Of a stretch of DNA of 64,000 nucleotides, positions 24,109 through 36,424 are shown in pieces. The notes below the pieces were generated by a model that was not told the DNA's origin, did not search any database, and saw only the letters and a list, made by a program, of their open reading frames with translations. How positions within the stretch are numbered: position 1 is the first letter of the stretch; every line of letters begins with the position of its first letter. The translations under genes and the position numbers were made by a program. Source of the DNA: Oscheius dolichura (taxonomy: Eukaryota > Nematoda > Chromadorea > Rhabditida > Rhabditidae); assembly GCA_932521035.1 (NCBI GenBank), contig OW051496.1, positions 7,316,001-7,380,000 on the forward strand, in the 5' to 3' direction.

Positions 24109-25973
24109 ATGGGGCAAATAGCCAGCCGCTTCGGTGGTCCTTGGAGGGAGCGAGAACCGCCACCAAACGATGAGGACGCTGAGCAACAAATTAGCTTTCC
24201 ATCGACTGCAGGTAAACATTTTCGTTTTCTTTATTGGAGATATTTAGGATCATATTTTGGCACACACTTTCTGATGTGTGGTGGAAGGTTTGACATTGCA
24301 AAGCCTGAAGCATATTTATTTGGAGAAAATAGTGATTTAGATCTTTTAGGCAGCAGAGCAGTACCGGTAAGGCCTTTTTCCTTTGTTTTACAGATATTTA
24401 GTTTCCATACGCTTCTCCTCTCGGAAGTAGTGAAGTGCATCCATTAAATTTACTTATCAACATTCGCAAAGAGTCCGTAAAATTTTCAAGGTTTGTCCTT
24501 TCTTTTTTTTTTGCAATAGCAAGGCATTTAGGATAAAAGGAAATGACGGTCGTTATGACCCTAATTTGTATAGATTAGAATTTACTCTCGATGCAGAATG
24601 TCCTTGCTTTGTTCAAATTCATTATAATGCCAGAGAATATCATCAAGATGGTAATATCCAGTAAGCCATCTCAATTCTAGAATTTTCTTTGGTTTAGTTT
24701 TGCGTATCGAAACAAAAAAGTATTACATTCCGACGTCTATAACTTTGACATGGGTTGTGACCAAGCTTTCAACCATTACATCTTTGATTTGAGCAGATGG
24801 GACATTGACGATGTTGGTTTTAACATAGTTTGTCATTTAAATATTTAGTTAAAATATGGAGGTGGGCACTACTTCCCATTAGTCATTGTTGTTCAAACGG
24901 AAGGAATTGAACGACCTCAAACACAGACAACTATGTGTACAGTAGAGGTCAATTTTAAAAATATAGCTCATGTCATTAATTTCAGCCAGCTAATGACGCA
25001 AGTAATATGGTTATTTTGAAGCCTCTTCGTCAAAAAATTGGCTGTGATGGTGTTGTTTATTTACTTCAGGTTCATCGCATCTCTAAGTTTTACCCATATT
25101 TTAGGAAATTTTTGGCATTGAAAACAAAGAAATAACAATGGATATGGGAGATGAAGGAGGGCTAGAATGTATCATTTGCATGAGTGATGTGCGGGATACC
25201 GTCATTCTTCCATGTAGACATTTATGTATTTGCAATAATTGTGCCGATACGTTAAGATACAAGGTATAATGATATTTTATTTTGTTGACATTTTATATTT
25301 AGGCTAATAATTGCCCAATTTGTCGTTCTCCGTTTCGCGCACTTATACACTTGAGAGCAAGGAGGCAGGCGCGAAATCAAGGGTAATTTATTGTTGTGCG
25401 GCTATATTTTTTCAGATATGAAACTGTAACCCTTGTAGAAGGTCTTAACGGGCCGTTAAACCCACAAATAGGAGCAGTAGATTCTTCAAATGTTAGTGAA
25501 CAAAGCGAGGAACCTGGCTCAAAGGCAACTGTTAGGGAGGAACAAGTTGGTTTTTTGGCAACATATTAGCAACAATTTATCCTAGAAACGTGAAACGATA
25601 GCAGAATGTGCCGATGATGACGTAGAAGACTATCTGGAATCAGAAGATGGAATCGAAATGAAGCGTTATGTGCCTAGAGACCTAAATGTAAGGCCTTCTA
25701 AATTCGTTTACCTTTCTTTAGGTTATAACGTATGATGAGACACCAGTTTTGTCCAACGTCTCTTCGAGAAGTCCAAGTCCAAATCAGTACGTAACACCGG
25801 AAGAGGTACAAAAGCACTTACTTTGTAAATACCCGTAATTATTGCAGATCGAGGTTGAAATAGAAACACGATGCTCCCGTCGACAAACCCTCCAAGAAGG
25901 CAGTCGTCAGTCTCGCAGCAGTCTACTTGAAGAAACACCCAGTAATGAAGTGCCCCGCGAAGATCAGCCCTAA
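24109..25973 (+). CDS. MGRN1: E3 ubiquitin ligase of the Mahogunin (MGRN1/RNF157) family
   Basis: Starts MGQIASRFGG, with Gly2 in a possible N-myristoylation context, as in MGRN1. Exons follow for the family domain (FPYASPLGSSEVHPLNLLIN, INIRKESVKFS, ECPCFVQIHYNAREY) and a C3HC4 RING: GLECIICMSDVRDTVILPCR HLCICNNCADTLRYKANNCPICRSPF. The tail is acidic and Ser-rich and stops at TAA 25971. Known: the MGRN1 RING directs ubiquitination of TSG101 and receptor traffic. About twelve introns near 35-45 nt, e.g. 39 nt before FPYASP. 338 nt downstream of OARD1. AATAAA at 26153-26158. RNF157 is the vertebrate paralogue; the nematode gene is probably ancestral to both. Confidence 0.85.
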
Positions 25974-26283
25974 GGAATATGTTGTATATACGCCTTCCCA
26001 GCTCTTCAAATCTAGTGTGATACAGTGAGCCTCCTTTCAATTTTCGGGTCGCTGGTGTTTATTTTTCAATTTGTATAGTTGTATTTTTGGATACGTTTAT
26101 AAAATGCCTCATTGTAATAGCAGGGATGGTGGTGGATTGTACATGTTTACCAAATAAATGATTTAGTAATTACTCCCGTCTTTCCAAAACAGTTTTGACA
26201 AATTAATATTTTATTTATAATCATTTTACTAACATATTGTCAGGTATTATTTTTTAAAATAGGAGGAATTACCGATTTCAACC

Positions 26284-28096
26284 ATGTGGGATGCATCGGT
26301 TATGATTGTTTCACAGGTATTGTTTTGAAAACTTTATTGTTACTTCCGAAATCATGGATGTAAACATTTTCAGGTTTTATTTTTTGTCTGCGGGTGGTTA
26401 TTTTTTATGAAGCAACTCTTCAAAAACTATGAAATACATAACTGGTTAGTTTTACTTCATCTTTGTTTTTTTCTATCTGGAAATTAGGGTAGTTCAGTTG
26501 ATATTCTCCGTAACATTTGCTCTTTCCTGCACTATGTTCGAACTTATTATTTTTGAAATCGTAGGAGTTTCTGATCCAACGTAAGGTTTCGTTGTTTAAC
26601 TCTAAACTTATTTAGATCACGACGAATGTCATGGAGACTCTGCCTCACAGTTATGCTTTTTTTGTTAATTGTAGCACTGCCGATTTATATGAACTACACT
26701 GTACTGAAAAATTTCACTTTTCGTAGGTTCATACAGCTATTTGACAAATGTTCCCTACTTTTCAGTACGCGCTCGATTTCTTCCTATCTTTACAGCAGCA
26801 CTTTGGTTAGTCTCTATCTATTTTTTCTGGAAATTAGGAGATCCTTTCCCTATTCTGAGTACAAAACATGGTATAAATTATACTGATGTACTTATTCATA
26901 GTGGATTGCAGGAATCTTTACCATAGAACAAGCAATATCTAGGATCGGTGTCATTGGGGTCACCGTAATGGCAATTTTATCAGGATTTGGAGCTGTTAAT
27001 GCTCCCTACACATGCATGAACATTTTTGCAAGAAAGGTTGGCAATTTAATTGTTTCTATTTTATTTGTTACAGGTAGATGAATCTACAGTAAACCAAATG
27101 GAGAGGAAGTTAATGAAAACACTGGGTCAAATCTCAAGTAAGAAGAGAAGAGTTGCGCAGTTAGAAAAAGACCTTGCGAAAAGCGCGTTTTCTAGAGGTT
27201 TGAAGACTGCTTCTATGTAACATTTTGCTTCAGGTGGAGAAGAAGGAGGCAATATATTCCATCGCTTTTGGGGAACGGTTTCAAGCGTTGCTTCTTCCGT
27301 TGGATCTATGAACGATCAGATAAAGTAGGTAATAGTTGCAAACATTTGAAGAATAAATCATTAGCACATTAAATACAGAAATTGTTCCACTGGAAGAATT
27401 AAGTCGGCATCTATTTATGGAAGTTGTAGAGTTAAAAAATATGAAGGTATTTAATAGAAGTTGTTTTATATTATAACCCATTAAGGACCGGATCGAGTAC
27501 AGTAAAACATGGATGGGAAAGTATTTCAATGTTCTGGGTCATTTCTTCTCAATATATTGCCTTTGGAAAATTTTTATTTGTACTGTGAATATAGTTTTTG
27601 ACCGAGTAGGAAAAGTTGACCCAGTCACGAAAGGAATCGAAATAGGTGTACATTGGATAGGATTGGACATGGATGTATGTTGTAATATTAGCATTCTGTA
27701 TGCTATCTTCAGGTTCGATTTTGGTCCCAGCATATTTCCTTCGCCCTTGTTGGGGTTATTGCTGTTACTTCGATTAGAGGGCTGCTAATAACGCTGACTA
27801 AATTCTTCCTTGCCATTTCAAGTAGCAAATCTTCTAATATCATCGTTCTTTTACTGGCTCAAATTATGGTATGTTGAATAATTATCATAAAGTCTCTTCA
27901 GGGTATGTACTTTGTATCAAGTGTCCTACTAATGCGGATGAATATGCCATTAGAATACCGAACAATCATTACAGAAGTATTAGGAGATCTTCAGTTTAAT
28001 TTTTATCATCGATGGTTCGACGTGATATTTCTTATTTCTGCTCTTTCCAGTATTTTATTTCTTTATATAGCACACAAACAATCGCCTGTACAATGA
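26284..28096 (+). CDS. GPR89: Golgi pH regulator, multi-pass membrane protein
   Basis: Anion channel that acidifies the Golgi lumen. ATG 26284 gives [20 protein letters not shown]. Many blocks match GPR89 almost exactly: [86 protein letters not shown]-type, [59 protein letters not shown]. Stop TGA 28094. Nine hydrophobic segments are expected and consistent. Exon junctions are all short introns ending TTTAG/TTTCAG. 311 nt separate it from the MGRN1 stop and 380 nt from the USP14 start. Confidence 0.93.
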
Positions 28097-28475
28097 TCTT
28101 TACCGGTTGATCTCTTCACTTGCTCGCTGTGATTGTATTGTCATTATATGGGTTTTTATGGATTACATATAAATATTCTTTTTTTTATTACATCTACAGT
28201 TAGGTACGTGATGACGATTTTGCTATTTTTATGGGGACGAGAGCGAGGTTTTGAAACCTTTCTTCACAACATGCTCCTTTTCGTCTATTCTTTGTCCCTT
28301 GTTATATATTCGATTTGATGTACTTGACACTTTCTAAAAATTTAGAACGAATTGATTAATCAGAAGTGTTTGGTTAAACTTGCTAAAGCGAACCGCTGTT
28401 TTATTGTTCCTTTCGTTCTCATGTTTCACGCTTCGTTTGTTAGATGTAGTATCCCTATAATCTTCCGAGTTTCAG

Positions 28476-30282
28476 ATGCCCTCCATTAATGTTAAGTGGG
28501 GAAAAGAGAAGCTAACCGTAGATGCCGATCTCTCAGATGCTCCACTTACTTTCAAGGGACAGCTATTTGCTCTAACCGGAGTAGCCCCAGACCGTCAAAA
28601 AGTTATGATCAAGGTTTAACATTTTCTTATTTATTTTTGAAATAACTATTTAGGGGCGCACCCTGGGAGATGACGATTGGAATGGTATCACTCTCAAGGA
28701 TGGAGACACAATAATGATGATGGGAAGTGCAGCCGCCGTTCCTGTCGCTCCTACTCTTGACCGCAATAATGCTGATCCCAGTGTTGTTGCCAAGAAGGAT
28801 CTTCCCCTACCTCGTGGACTCAATAATCTTGGCAACACGTGCTACATGAATTCGGTTCTTCAAAGTTTTAAGGTAAAACATTCTAAAACGATCTGCGTAT
28901 GTAAGCTATTCAGACTATTCCGGAACTTCGCACAGCTTTAAATGAGCTTCAACCGCAAGAAAATAATGGAATATCTGGCAAATTATCTGTATATTTAAAG
29001 AATCTGTATGAAACATTAAACAAACCTCGTGTTGGAGATGGAGAAGTCGAAGCAGCTACGCCTATTTTAATGCTACAAGCTATCCACACCGCGATGCCTC
29101 ATTTTGCTCAAAGAACCGATCAAGGAGCATTCGAACAACAAGATGCTAATGAATGCTTTACTGAACTCCAACGCCATTTGTTAGACGCTTTGGCCAAGAG
29201 AAAAAGTAATCTTTATTTTATATTCATAAAATTGCCTTACAGACTCTTCCATCGATCTCAACCGCTTTTTTACTGGTGAATATAAAGTAGTTCAAAAATG
29301 TTTGGAAAGTGAAGAAGAAGAAGAGCAAGTTACTACTGAGAATTTCACTCAGGTTGGTATTTATATAGTCCTTCCGATATAAGTAATTTAGCTGTCTTGC
29401 TTTCTTTCCCAGGAGGTCAAATACGTTCAAACTGGAATTAAAGAAAAATTGACCGAAGACATAATAAAGAACTCACTGAAACTGGGAAGAGATGCGAAAT
29501 GGAGCAAGAAGGCCACCATCAATCGCCTTCCTGCTTATATTTCTGTCCAAATGGTTCGATTCTTTTACAAAGAATCTACCAAGGTTTACTTTTGAAGTGC
29601 TTATATTAAATATGTTTGCAGACGAGTGCCAAGGTATTGAAGGATGTAAAATTCCCGATGATACTTGATTTATGTGATACTTGCACGCCGGAACTTCAAG
29701 AAAAGATGCGTCCTCATAGAGCTGCTGTAAAGGTATGTTATAGGCCTTTTTTTTTAAATGTGTAGCTTTTAGGCTGAAGAAGACGCCAAAATTGAGCGTA
29801 TGCGCAAAAAGAAGTTGGAAGGCAAAGGTAAAGATGATGAAGATCTTCCTGATGATGGTAAGCCTCTGCCGTTTTCATTTCCTGATGACGTTGGAAGTAA
29901 CAATTCGGGTTTTTATCAACTTCAGGTTTGTTTGACGTATTAATCTTTACTTGTCGTTTGTTTAGGCTGTTATTACCCATAAAGGACGTGCTTCCAATTC
30001 TGGACACTACGTCGCCTGGGTTCGACTGGAAGACGACAAATGGGTTATGTGCGATGATGATGAGGTTCACCCGGTTGCTGCGGACCAGGTTAACTTTGGC
30101 AACTTCTTTATTCTAACAATTATAAATTATAGGTGCTGAAACTTTCTGGAGGAGGGGACTGGCATACAGCATACGTTCTTTTATATGGTCCCAGAATTGT
30201 CAAGGAATATCCGGCTCTTCCGTCAGACAAAGAAAACACCATTGAACAGCCCACTGCAACTGAAGTTATGGATATTAACTGA
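28476..30282 (+). CDS. USP14: Ubiquitin-specific protease of the USP14/Ubp6 type
   Basis: Proteasome-bound deubiquitinase. The ATG at 28476 directly follows GAGTTTCAG, an acceptor-like site. N-terminal ubiquitin-like domain (INVKWGKEKLTVDADLSDAP, MIKGRTLGDDDWNG), then the Cys box LNNLGNTCYMNSVLQ (catalytic Cys), QQDANECFTELQRHL, and the His box HKGRASNSGHYVAWVRLED followed by WVMCDDDEVHPV and AYVLLYGPR. Ends ATEVMDIN at TGA 30280. Length fits the family. All catalytic motifs are present. 161 nt before the next gene, DHDDS, so the two are good operon partners. Confidence 0.93.
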
Positions 30283-30442
30283 TCATGAAGTGCAACATCT
30301 ATTGTTTACTGGTCTACTTCATATTGTGCACATAATTTTCTAAGATAAACTTGTTTATAACATTGTTGTTGTATTTGGTGGGCGCATTCTCGCTTTTTTC
30401 CATCATCAACTACAGATATGTTTGACGTTTTATAGCCAACGG

Positions 30443-31711
30443 ATGGCAGAGCTCTTCACGCCGGAAGATGAGCTAAGCTGGTGGAACACCACGGACAAAG
30501 AAAAGCGGTGGTGGCAGCCTGCCATAAAGAGAATTATTTGTTCGGGCCCCGTACGTTTTTTGTGGTCCGAATTGTTCTTTTTACGTGGCATTTGTAGATT
30601 CCAAAACACGTTGCTTTTGTTATGGATGGGAATAGAAGGTTTGCCCGAACAAATAAGTTGGGTAGTGTAATTCGAGGACACATGAAAGGATTTGAGCAGT
30701 TGGCCAAGGTTTCAATTTCTATTTTTAATAACACTATGTAGTTCAGATATTGGATTGGTGCAGAGATTTAGGAGTCAAAGAAGTTACTGTTTATGCGTTC
30801 AGTATTGAAAATTTTAAACGTAGTGAAGAGGAAGTAAGCGGACTTATGCGATTGGCAGAACAAATGTTTGGGAGATTGCTATCCGAAAAGTCAGATTTAA
30901 TTTAGTTAATAACGTTATATTTCTAGGGATAAGCTGGACGAGAAGCAAATTTCCTTTAGATTTTTTGGAAATATTTCACTTTTATCTCCGAAACTAAAGA
31001 AAATGATCGCTACAATTGAGTTAGAAACAGAGAAATACAATAAGTTGTTATTTTCAAGAAGTTTTGATTACACGGTTTTTCAGGGGAGTCGTAAATGTGT
31101 GTATGCCCTATACTTCAAGAGATGAGATGGCGAGAGCGTTTGAATACATAAGAAAAGGCAGAGAAAAGGGACTCCTCGAAGAAGATCAAATTACGGAATG
31201 GCTTATAACACAATGCCTTGATTCAAGGCGAAGCAGCGATCCGGATATGCTTATCAGAACCAGTGGTGAACGCCGTCTTAGTGACTTCTTGCTGTGGCAG
31301 GTAACTGCTTTTATTCTGAAGAGTACTCTGAAGAATCGAAAATAACCACTTTTTTTCAGTGCTCTTCTTCTCATATTTATTTTGATGACATTTTATGGCC
31401 GGAATTTAGCTTTTGGAACTTATGTAAAGCTATCTTCTCCTACCAGTACTACTTCTCTTCCATTAAGGTAGCACACCTTTGTTTTGAGTTTTAACTATTA
31501 AGATATCATATTAGAACATTCGCGAAAAACAAAACCCAATGGCCGACGAGAAGAACGACCCTTCAATTGCCGCATTCCTACAGTTCGTCGATGTTTCCCA
31601 TCGTTCTAAGCTCCGCGACTTTGCCGAAATGTGAGTATAGACTTTCTGTGATATTTTATTCTGTGATACATCAGTTTTGCTTTAAAAGCTGTCTTATATT
31701 TTGATAGATAA
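30443..31711 (+). CDS. DHDDS: Dehydrodolichyl diphosphate synthase catalytic subunit (cis-prenyltransferase)
   Basis: Builds the dolichol backbone for N-glycosylation at the ER. Start [14 protein letters not shown], then [14 protein letters not shown] (substrate Asp in FVMDGNRR), [17 protein letters not shown], and [20 protein letters not shown] with LLWQ, the C-terminal catalytic block. The end is ambiguous. A stop occurs at 31492 if intron 7 is retained; splicing GTAGCACACC...ATTAG adds [20 protein letters not shown], and the strong donor GTGAGT at 31630 adds [11 protein letters not shown] to TAA 31709. I chose the longest spliced form because animal DHDDS has a helical C-terminal tail; alternatively MADEKNDPS... 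(31541) begins a separate tiny gene. Confidence 0.85.
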
Positions 31712-31789
31712 ATTTTTATGACCCTGTATGCTTGCGACTTTTGACTAATTCTTCTAATATAGGTTAGTCATCTTTTTGAGGAGTTCTTT

Positions 31790-32861
31790 TTACCAAATTG
31801 AAATGACTTCACCGAAAGACGATCGGTAATCTCCAACTTCTGAATTTTCTTTTGTGATTATTATTTTGCCGTGGCTGCCTACCACTGTAATCTCCGGGAA
31901 ACAAGTGTTAATCATTTTCTCCATTTGGATCATATCTTGCTCTGATATTGGGCCAGCCAACGTATCGTCAAAGGAGGTAGAACGTGCTTTATGTACCGTA
32001 GTCACATGCGACTGGATCTGCACAAGATAACGGTGGAAGGACACAACGGACCACTTACCCTTTCCTGAGTAGTCCTGTAATGTTTACATATTCGACATTG
32101 AAACGCTGCCATTTTTAAATGGAATTTCTGCACATGGGCCAGAATACTGTTACAGGTAGCGCCCGTTCCCATCACCTCATGGCATTTTGTACATTTTAAA
32201 AGAGTCGGAATACCCGGAAGATTATCACCAGGCTAAAAAATATGTTGTTTTCTTTTCATAAAATGAATTATTACCTGCCGCCGGGGGGCATACTTCTTTG
32301 GCGCTTGCCGAGTTGGAAGTTCCTCAACCTCTCGGGTCGGTCGGCTAGATGACGGCTCTGCGAACTGGATCAAGGCTATAACAACCGGCTTGTTTTGTTG
32401 AGGGAGAAAGCGACCAGTTTCAATATAACCGGCTTCGTTAGAATTGTTAGTTAGCTAATGGAAAACTCACGAGGCGGGGCGGCAGCTATAACCGACGGGA
32501 GAATTGACGGTCCCGGTATCACTGTGAGATCAACAAAATTATGAGCAGACTGAAAATGACCACATAATTACCCAGCTGAATATCCCTCTCCTACCAAAAC
32601 GGCCATTAATTTTTGTACATTATTTTCAGAATTCAATCCTATTCTCATACAGATGAAATGGTCGAAGACTATGGGAGGCGGAGGCTCTCGGACCAGGCGG
32701 CGGACGATGATCTCCTGGGGCTCGTCGTCATCCATTCCCAGCTCTTGCTTTATCCTCTTCGCCACGAGGATCGACTCTTCCGTCTCCGCCCTGGATGGCC
32801 TCTTCTTCGAGGGGCCGATCACCGCTCTCTCATAGTCGTCGTCTATTATTTCTTCTTTCAT
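31790..32861 (-). CDS. Nuclear protein with two C2H2-like zinc fingers
   Basis: ATG 32861 starts MKEEIIDDDYERAVIGPSKK, an acidic/basic region with AKRIKQELG that resembles a nuclear segment. A proline-rich middle (REPPPPIVF, APKKYAPRRQ) leads to a finger block: LLKCTKCHEVMGTGATCNSI then HVQKFHLKMAAFQCRICKHY and RIQSHVTTVH (C-x2-C...H-x4-H and C-x2-C...H-x4-H). Ends GEVISIW at TAA 31790. Four or five introns; the second exon boundary after FDHFI is inferred. Probably DNA- or RNA-binding; no named family recognised. Its 3' end faces that of DHDDS with fewer than 80 nt between stops. Confidence 0.6.
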
Positions 32862-33036
32862 GGCACTGAATAAACACTTTATATAATTCGGAGAGGTCAA
32901 AAATGGGAAGATAAGGAGATTAGAAGCCATGGGAGATGCATCTCTTCTGGTGTATCAAATGGAAAAAGGAGTGTTCTTCCAAGGAAATATTGAATCATTT
33001 GTTTGTGAGATGGATTTGGGAAGGTGCTCTTCTTGT

Positions 33037-33067
<31 letters not shown>

Positions 33068-33868
33068 GAGAGAGAGAGAGATCGCCGTCATGGCCGAGAC
33101 GATACACAAAACCAGAGAGAATTGTGTTTTTATTCAAATGTTCGGAAGAGGCGAGAAATAGGATCACGGGGGCTAGAAGAATTTAAAAAATGAGGAAGGA
33201 ATTAGAGAGGGAAAGGGAGAGAATCAATGGGGGTAGCAGGTTGTGTGGCGGGCCTCACAAACCGGCTGGGAGTGCTTGCGAGTGTGAACCGGTCCATAGC
33301 CTATGACTCCTATATTGGACCACCTGCCATCTGGAAATAGGAAGAGGAGGGAAAGCTGGAAGAACCGGGGAAAAGAGAACACCTCCATTTCGGAGGGAGG
33401 AGAGGGGGGCACCTCGAATTCAGGGGGAGGACACTTGTAATGGCCCTATTGAGCCATTCTTGTGCAATTTTTTACATTGTATTGACTTATTTATGTGAAA
33501 TAAAAACAATGGCAACATAGTTTAGAAAAGAAAATTAGTTGGCAATAAAGATTTTAGAGAAATTGATATTTTTCGGGATTGAAAACGTGGAAGCAGGAGT
33601 AACTAGAGAATGCACCCCCTAAATATCGTCTACAACCAGAATTAGAAGAGAACCCTCTGTAGAGCAGACAATATAATAAGGAAGAGGAGGACAAGAAGGG
33701 GAGGATGTGAAATGAGTCCCTGCTCGGACAACTTCCTCTCGCCTGCGCCGAGCAGCGCCACAAACCGGACCCGGCGTGGCTGAGGTTCGCCAACCGGCTA
33801 GAGCGACAAACAACGAGAAGGGGACAACCTCACGAGCTGACTGAACCAGAATCAAGCAGAGAGCCATT
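32862..33868. other. Intergenic stretch around a poly-G tract
   Basis: No gene could be supported. A minus-strand frame starting ATG 33866 (MALCLILVQS, 82 codons) begins two bases after the stop of the neighbouring coiled-coil gene and looks like 3' UTR. An AATAAA on the minus strand (TTTATT near 33876) overlaps that gene's end. Confidence 0.4.
33037..33080. repeat. 30-nt poly-G run followed by (AG)7
   Basis: Thirty consecutive G at 33037-33066 are followed directly by seven AG dinucleotides to 33080. The homopolymer length may be inexact in the assembly. Confidence 0.9.
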
Positions 33869-35782
33869 TTACACATTTATTTGAGCGGAGGAGGGGGGTT
33901 TGACAGCGAGATGGGCCAGGTACTCCTCCAGGCGGAGGCCCCTTTCGGCCAGAGACCTTTGGAAAGCCATCATGTCGTCGGCCATCTTCTTCTTTTCGAA
34001 AACACCAGCATTATCGTCCAATATCCCGGCATCACTTAGACGGCGGAGGGCAGCGGCGACCTAAATTTCTAGTATCTACAGTCAGGTGGTGTCCTAACCT
34101 CGTCCTCGGCAGGGACACTCTCCTGGGCCCATCCAGTCAGGAAGATCCACATCGCGACCGGGATGATCCTGCTGTGGATGGGGAGAAGGAGGACGCACCT
34201 CTCCAATGCCAGCTCTTTCTGAGAATAACTAGTAGATAAAGGGAGAAAGAAGGAAATACCTGGCGCGGGGAGAGAGCCTGCTCGGTCATGGAGGAGTACA
34301 GCTGGCCGTCCTCCTGTTTGAAAACTATGTTTTCGCGGAGCCATTGGGAAGCGAGCAGACTGAAAATAATACGGTAACAACTGTCATATTAATTTGGGAA
34401 ACAGTTCTAATGCTTAGGTTTACTCACATCTCCTCTATCCCGTCGGCCGCTTTGTCGTCCTGATCGGCCATGACTGCCGTCTCTGGCAGGAGGATGGGGG
34501 GCTGGTCATCTTTGTCATGAAGGTGCCTAAAAGTGAGACTTGTTTCTATTTTTCGAGATGAACTTACAGACCGACCCGCAGCCTTTTAACTTTAGACAAA
34601 GAGGGTGGGGCATCCTCGACGGCGTCGGTCTCCTTCGCCCTCTTTTCTGGGGTTCTGACAGGAATCTTCAAAACGGAAAAAAAGGATAGCTTACCTTTTA
34701 CTCGGCTTGGTGTTCCTTCTCTGGGCAACTTCTTCATTTTCTTTATTCTCGGAGGGGGCGGGCTTATCTCTGAATTCGAAGTTCCACTGGAATATGAAGG
34801 GGGTAGCCTACAAGGATGACTTCCTTTTCAGCGGCCTCTCCTCATTTCGTCCTCCCTGAACACGTAGAGGTGTCTCTTCTCCCTCCACCTCAACCATTTG
34901 AGCACCTAGGTTTAAGTTTCTGGAAGGTATGAAATGACAAGGAAAAGAGGATCAAACGAACACGGCCTCGTTCAGTCGGGAGCTCCTCCGGGTCGTCCGC
35001 TGCCCCTCCTCTACCTCCTTCTTCACAACTCTGAGAATCTTCTCCGAGAGGGCCCTAAAATATGTATTGTCCATGCGAAATAAAGGGAAACTGACCAAGT
35101 TCCAGATCCCTGGCTCTGATGCCCATCCTCCTCCGTCTCCCTCAGCGCATCCTGGTCACCAGGTTTCTCCGCGGCTCTGAGAGCGGGCATTTTCTCCTAC
35201 AAATACCATTTTTACTCACTTTGCTCGTATTCCTACCACGGATTTGACCGGAACTTTGGCTGTCCCTGCCGGCGTCTGACTCAAGGGACTTCGGGCCATC
35301 ATTTGCTGTCCTCCTCTTCTCATCTTTCGGATAAGCCCGTCTTTCTTGGCCAGCTCCTCTTCCAGCTGGCTAATTCTCTCATCTTTTCTGACGATCTCCT
35401 TGGCCTGATACGTGATCATGTCGAATAGATCTTTATTCTTCTGAAAAGTGTTCTTTAGTCGTCAGCGACCCTCCTCCTTACCTCTGTCTCTATTTTGACG
35501 ACCTTCTTCTCCAAGGCCGAACATTTCTCGGCAAGGGCCGCCATCTAAAATAAACTTTTTTAAAGAAAAGGGGGAATACGTACGAATTTGTGAGTCTCTG
35601 AGTTAGAGTTGGGCTTCGATTTCAGGAAATCCTTGAAAATGTTGTTTTCTGAAGAGATATAGTTATTAGTGGGCATTCTTACCATTTTCCTGATTTCGAC
35701 TGCCTCCCTCAATCTCAGCATTGTCTTCCTCTCCAGAGCTTTCAACATAAGCGTGAACAATCTCCATTGGGTGATCCTCCAT
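33869..35782 (-). CDS. Coiled-coil, probably nuclear protein of unknown family
   Basis: ATG 35782 gives MEDHPMEIVHAYVESSGEED. Exons join to ENNIFKDFLKSKPNSNSETH, then a coiled coil (ALAEKCSALEKKVVKIETE, ERISQLEEELAKKDGLIRKM), basic Ser/Pro sequence (ARSPLSQTPAGTAKVPVK), TPEKRAKETDAVEDAPPSL and a structured C-terminal part: ASQWLRENIVFKQEDGQLY, LALERCVLLLPIHSRIIPVA, VAAALRRLSDAGILDDNAG, ending KPPSSAQINV at TAA 33869. About ten short introns; frames of the exons between 34740 and 34990 are less certain. The mix of coiled coil, basic linker and globular tail suggests a chromatin or kinetochore-type scaffold, but that is inference only. No family motif was recognised. Confidence 0.5.
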
Positions 35783-35947
35783 AGTGTGTCCGTAGCTGTA
35801 CAACTCGCGACAATAGGCAGAAACAGTGGATTAAAGCGATAATACTGAAAAGCAATGCTTTCGACGACAGCCAGCAATAAAAGCTTCTAATTTGTAACAA
35901 AAATAAAAAAAATCAGGAAGGAGCTCAAACAGTTTGCATTACCTAAA

Positions 35948-36181
35948 CTATTGGCTTGAACTTGGTTGAAAAGGGCGCGAAATTCCAATGTGGTCAAATA
36001 GAGCTAGGGCAGGGTTGCGCTGCCAGCTGACCCCTGTAATGCCCCGCCATTTGAGGTTCAGGAGATCGCTCATTTGAATATCATACAGTCCTTTAAATGT
36101 AATGTAAGAGGTCATTAGAGAGTCCGTTCCCCAACAGATGTTCTTCCACTTGTCGGCAATTAGTATCCCCTTGCATTGCAT
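35948..36181 (-). CDS. Unassigned ORF or exon
   Basis: ATG 36181 starts MQCKGILIADKWKNICWGTD and runs 77 codons to TAG 35948, with LMTSYITFKGLYDIQMSDLL and WQRNPALALFDHIGISRPFQ. Composition and length look coding. It could be a small gene, or an upstream exon of the coiled-coil gene below it, since an intron-like stretch ending in ATTAG follows; I could not connect the frames. No family recognised. Confidence 0.3.
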   Translation of the reverse strand: MQCKGILIADKWKNICWGTDSLMTSYITFKGLYDIQMSDLLNLKWRGITGVSWQRNPALALFDHIGISRPFQPSSSQ

Positions 36182-36424
36182 TACACCCCGGGCAGACCGA
36201 GGACGGAGGATGTTTTCACATGGCCGAGGACTTTAATTCGGCCTAGATCTCATTTGCACATTCGAGCCTGGCCGGCCGGTGTGTGAGTGTTTACAGCCCC
36301 CAAGTGAGTTCCCAGTGAAATCTATTATCTGGGGGGCAGCTGTCTGTGTCGAGCTGCCTCGTCCGATCACCAATCTCCCCAAAAATATCAAGCTGATCTC
36401 TGGAGGGCAGATCTCCTCTCGTCT

